Assembly: GCA_943913835.1 (NCBI GenBank)
Contig: CALTZU010000186.1
Span: forward strand, 1-6,224
DNA length: 6,224 bases
From: an uncultured Rheinheimera sp.
Lineage (GTDB): Bacteria > Pseudomonadota > Gammaproteobacteria > Enterobacterales > Alteromonadaceae
Direction of reading: 5' to 3'
Positions 5,332 through 6,224 of the stretch are shown one piece after another. Within the stretch, counting starts at the first letter, position 1. Each line of letters starts with the position of its first letter. The notes beneath the pieces are model-generated. The model made no database searches and was not told where the DNA came from. It saw only the letters and a program-made list of their open reading frames with translations. The position numbers and the translations under genes were made by a program.

Positions 5332-6224
5332 CTAACCGTAATTTTTTCCGCTTAAATGACTCAGATCTGTTGCAAAACACAACTGATTTCCACCTGCATA
5401 TTTTGCTCTGTACATAGCCCGGTCGGCTGCCGCCAATAAGCTCTCCTGATCCAGACCATGCTCCGGGAACAAAGCTACACCAACACTGGCAGACAATTGC
5501 AGTTGGTGCTGTTGCAGTAAAAAGGGCTGTTGCAGTTTAACTAAAAGATGCTGCAGACTATTTAACAACGCAGACTGCTCAGACACAGCATCCATAATAA
5601 TCACAAACTCATCTCCCCCTAAACGGGCGACAGTGTCTGTCTCACGCATTGAATAAAGCAAACGCTCAGCCACAGTCTGCAAATACAGATCACCAGCCGC
5701 ATGACCATGACAGTCGTTCACCTCTTTAAATTTATCCAGATCTACAAAACACAAAGCCAACATGCTTTGCTCACGTCTGGCCCTGGCCAAAGATTGTTGT
5801 AGTCTGTCCTCGAACAAAGCCCGGTTTGGCAGTTGAGTTAAGGGATCATAAAAGGCTATGTGTTGTAGCTGCTGTAACAACTGTTTGTGTTTCGTAATAT
5901 CACGGGCTACTGCGACCCGAACCTTTTGATCTTCCGACCAACGCGCCGACCACTGAATATGGGCTATTTGTCCATCTTTACGGACGTAACGGTTCTCAAA
6001 GTCTATTTTGTGATCCCCGGCCATAATTTCGCTGGCTGCCACCAAGGTACGCTCTTTGTCATCAGGGTGCACCAGTTCGATCATAGGCCGGCCTATCATT
6101 TCTTCACTGGTATAACCGAAGATACGCTCGCAGCCTGAACTCAGATACAAAAAACATCCATTGGCGTCTACCACACAAATAGCTTCAAGTAACTGATCAA
6201 TATAATCACTTAACGAGGCTAACG
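5332..6224 (-). CDS. PAS-GGDEF diguanylate cyclase, N-terminus beyond the right edge
   Basis: This enzyme makes the second messenger cyclic di-GMP from two GTP. The frame is open to the window edge: upstream of the GTG at 6174 it still reads LASLSDYIDQLLEAIC, which belongs to the start of the PAS domain, so the real start lies outside. Numbering from that GTG, PAS plus PAC covers up to about residue 97 (FGYTSEEMIG at 19-28, VRKDG at 64-68, ARDITKHK at 90-97). A short linker leads to the GGDEF domain at about 107-275, with DPLTQLPNR (110-118), FVDLDKFKEVND (143-154) and an intact active-site GGDEF (186-190). An RETD inhibitory site (177-180) stands five residues before GGDEF, so product feedback inhibition is likely. 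No EAL domain follows. The TAG stop is 56 nt before the ATG of the PepSY-type gene, with no clear terminator, so the two are probably co-transcribed. The signal sensed is unknown. Confidence 0.93.
   Translation of the reverse strand, partial: LASLSDYIDQLLEAICVVDANGCFLYLSSGCERIFGYTSEEMIGRPMIELVHPDDKERTLVAASEIMAGDHKIDFENRYVRKDGQIAHIQWSARWSEDQKVRVAVARDITKHKQLLQQLQHIAFYDPLTQLPNRALFEDRLQQSLARARREQSMLALCFVDLDKFKEVNDCHGHAAGDLYLQTVAERLLYSMRETDTVARLGGDEFVIIMDAVSEQSALLNSLQHLLVKLQQPFLLQQHQLQLSASVGVALFPEHGLDQESLLAAADRAMYRAKYAGGNQLCFATDLSHLSGKNYG

Noticed and set aside
6172..6174. GTG at 6174 as the start of the diguanylate cyclase
   Set aside because: The frame stays open to the window edge and the upstream residues belong to the PAS domain, so starting here would cut the domain.
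1..6224. CRISPR, tRNA, rRNA, insertion sequences or phage remnants
   Set aside because: No regular direct repeats, cloverleaf-like segments, transposase motifs or terminal inverted repeats were seen on either strand.

Overview
The window looks like a chromosomal segment from a gammaproteobacterium. Gene order, moderate base composition and protein style fit the Rheinheimera/Alishewanella or wider Alteromonadales-like group, but that assignment is only an inference. Every gene I can support lies on the minus strand, so transcription runs from right to left. There is no gene-free stretch longer than about 300 bases. I see no tRNA, rRNA, CRISPR array, insertion sequence or other mobile element.

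Right part (about 6224 down to 4677). A diguanylate cyclase with a PAS sensor domain and a GGDEF domain enters from beyond the right edge, so its N-terminus is missing. After it comes a small membrane protein of the PepSY-associated transmembrane type. This gene appears to carry a one-base frameshift near its start. Its conserved first half-helix is in one frame, from an ATG at 5275. The rest of the protein is in another frame. The switch falls on a run of six T's (minus strand). This is the least expected thing in the window.

Middle (about 4676 down to 4517). This is a 160-bp control region for the iron genes, with a sigma70-like promoter and a Fur-box-like palindrome between and over its -35 and -10 elements.

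Left part (4516 down to 1). This is a compact iron-siderophore uptake operon in the order fiu-like TonB-dependent outer membrane receptor, piuC/ybiX-like 2-oxoglutarate/Fe(II) hydroxylase, tonB, exbB and exbD. Only the first codons of exbD are inside the window. The receptor imports catechol-type ferric siderophores or their breakdown products across the outer membrane. TonB, ExbB and ExbD supply energy from the inner-membrane proton gradient. PiuC is the conserved partner of Fiu-type receptors and its substrate is not settled. The genes are tightly packed: tonB overlaps piuC by 4 bp with a GTG start, exbB follows tonB after 10 bp, and exbD directly abuts exbB. A perfect 9-bp hairpin with a GNRA-type loop sits between the receptor gene and piuC and could set the ratio of receptor to downstream proteins. 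The receptor thus seems to travel with its own dedicated energy-transducing complex under iron control.
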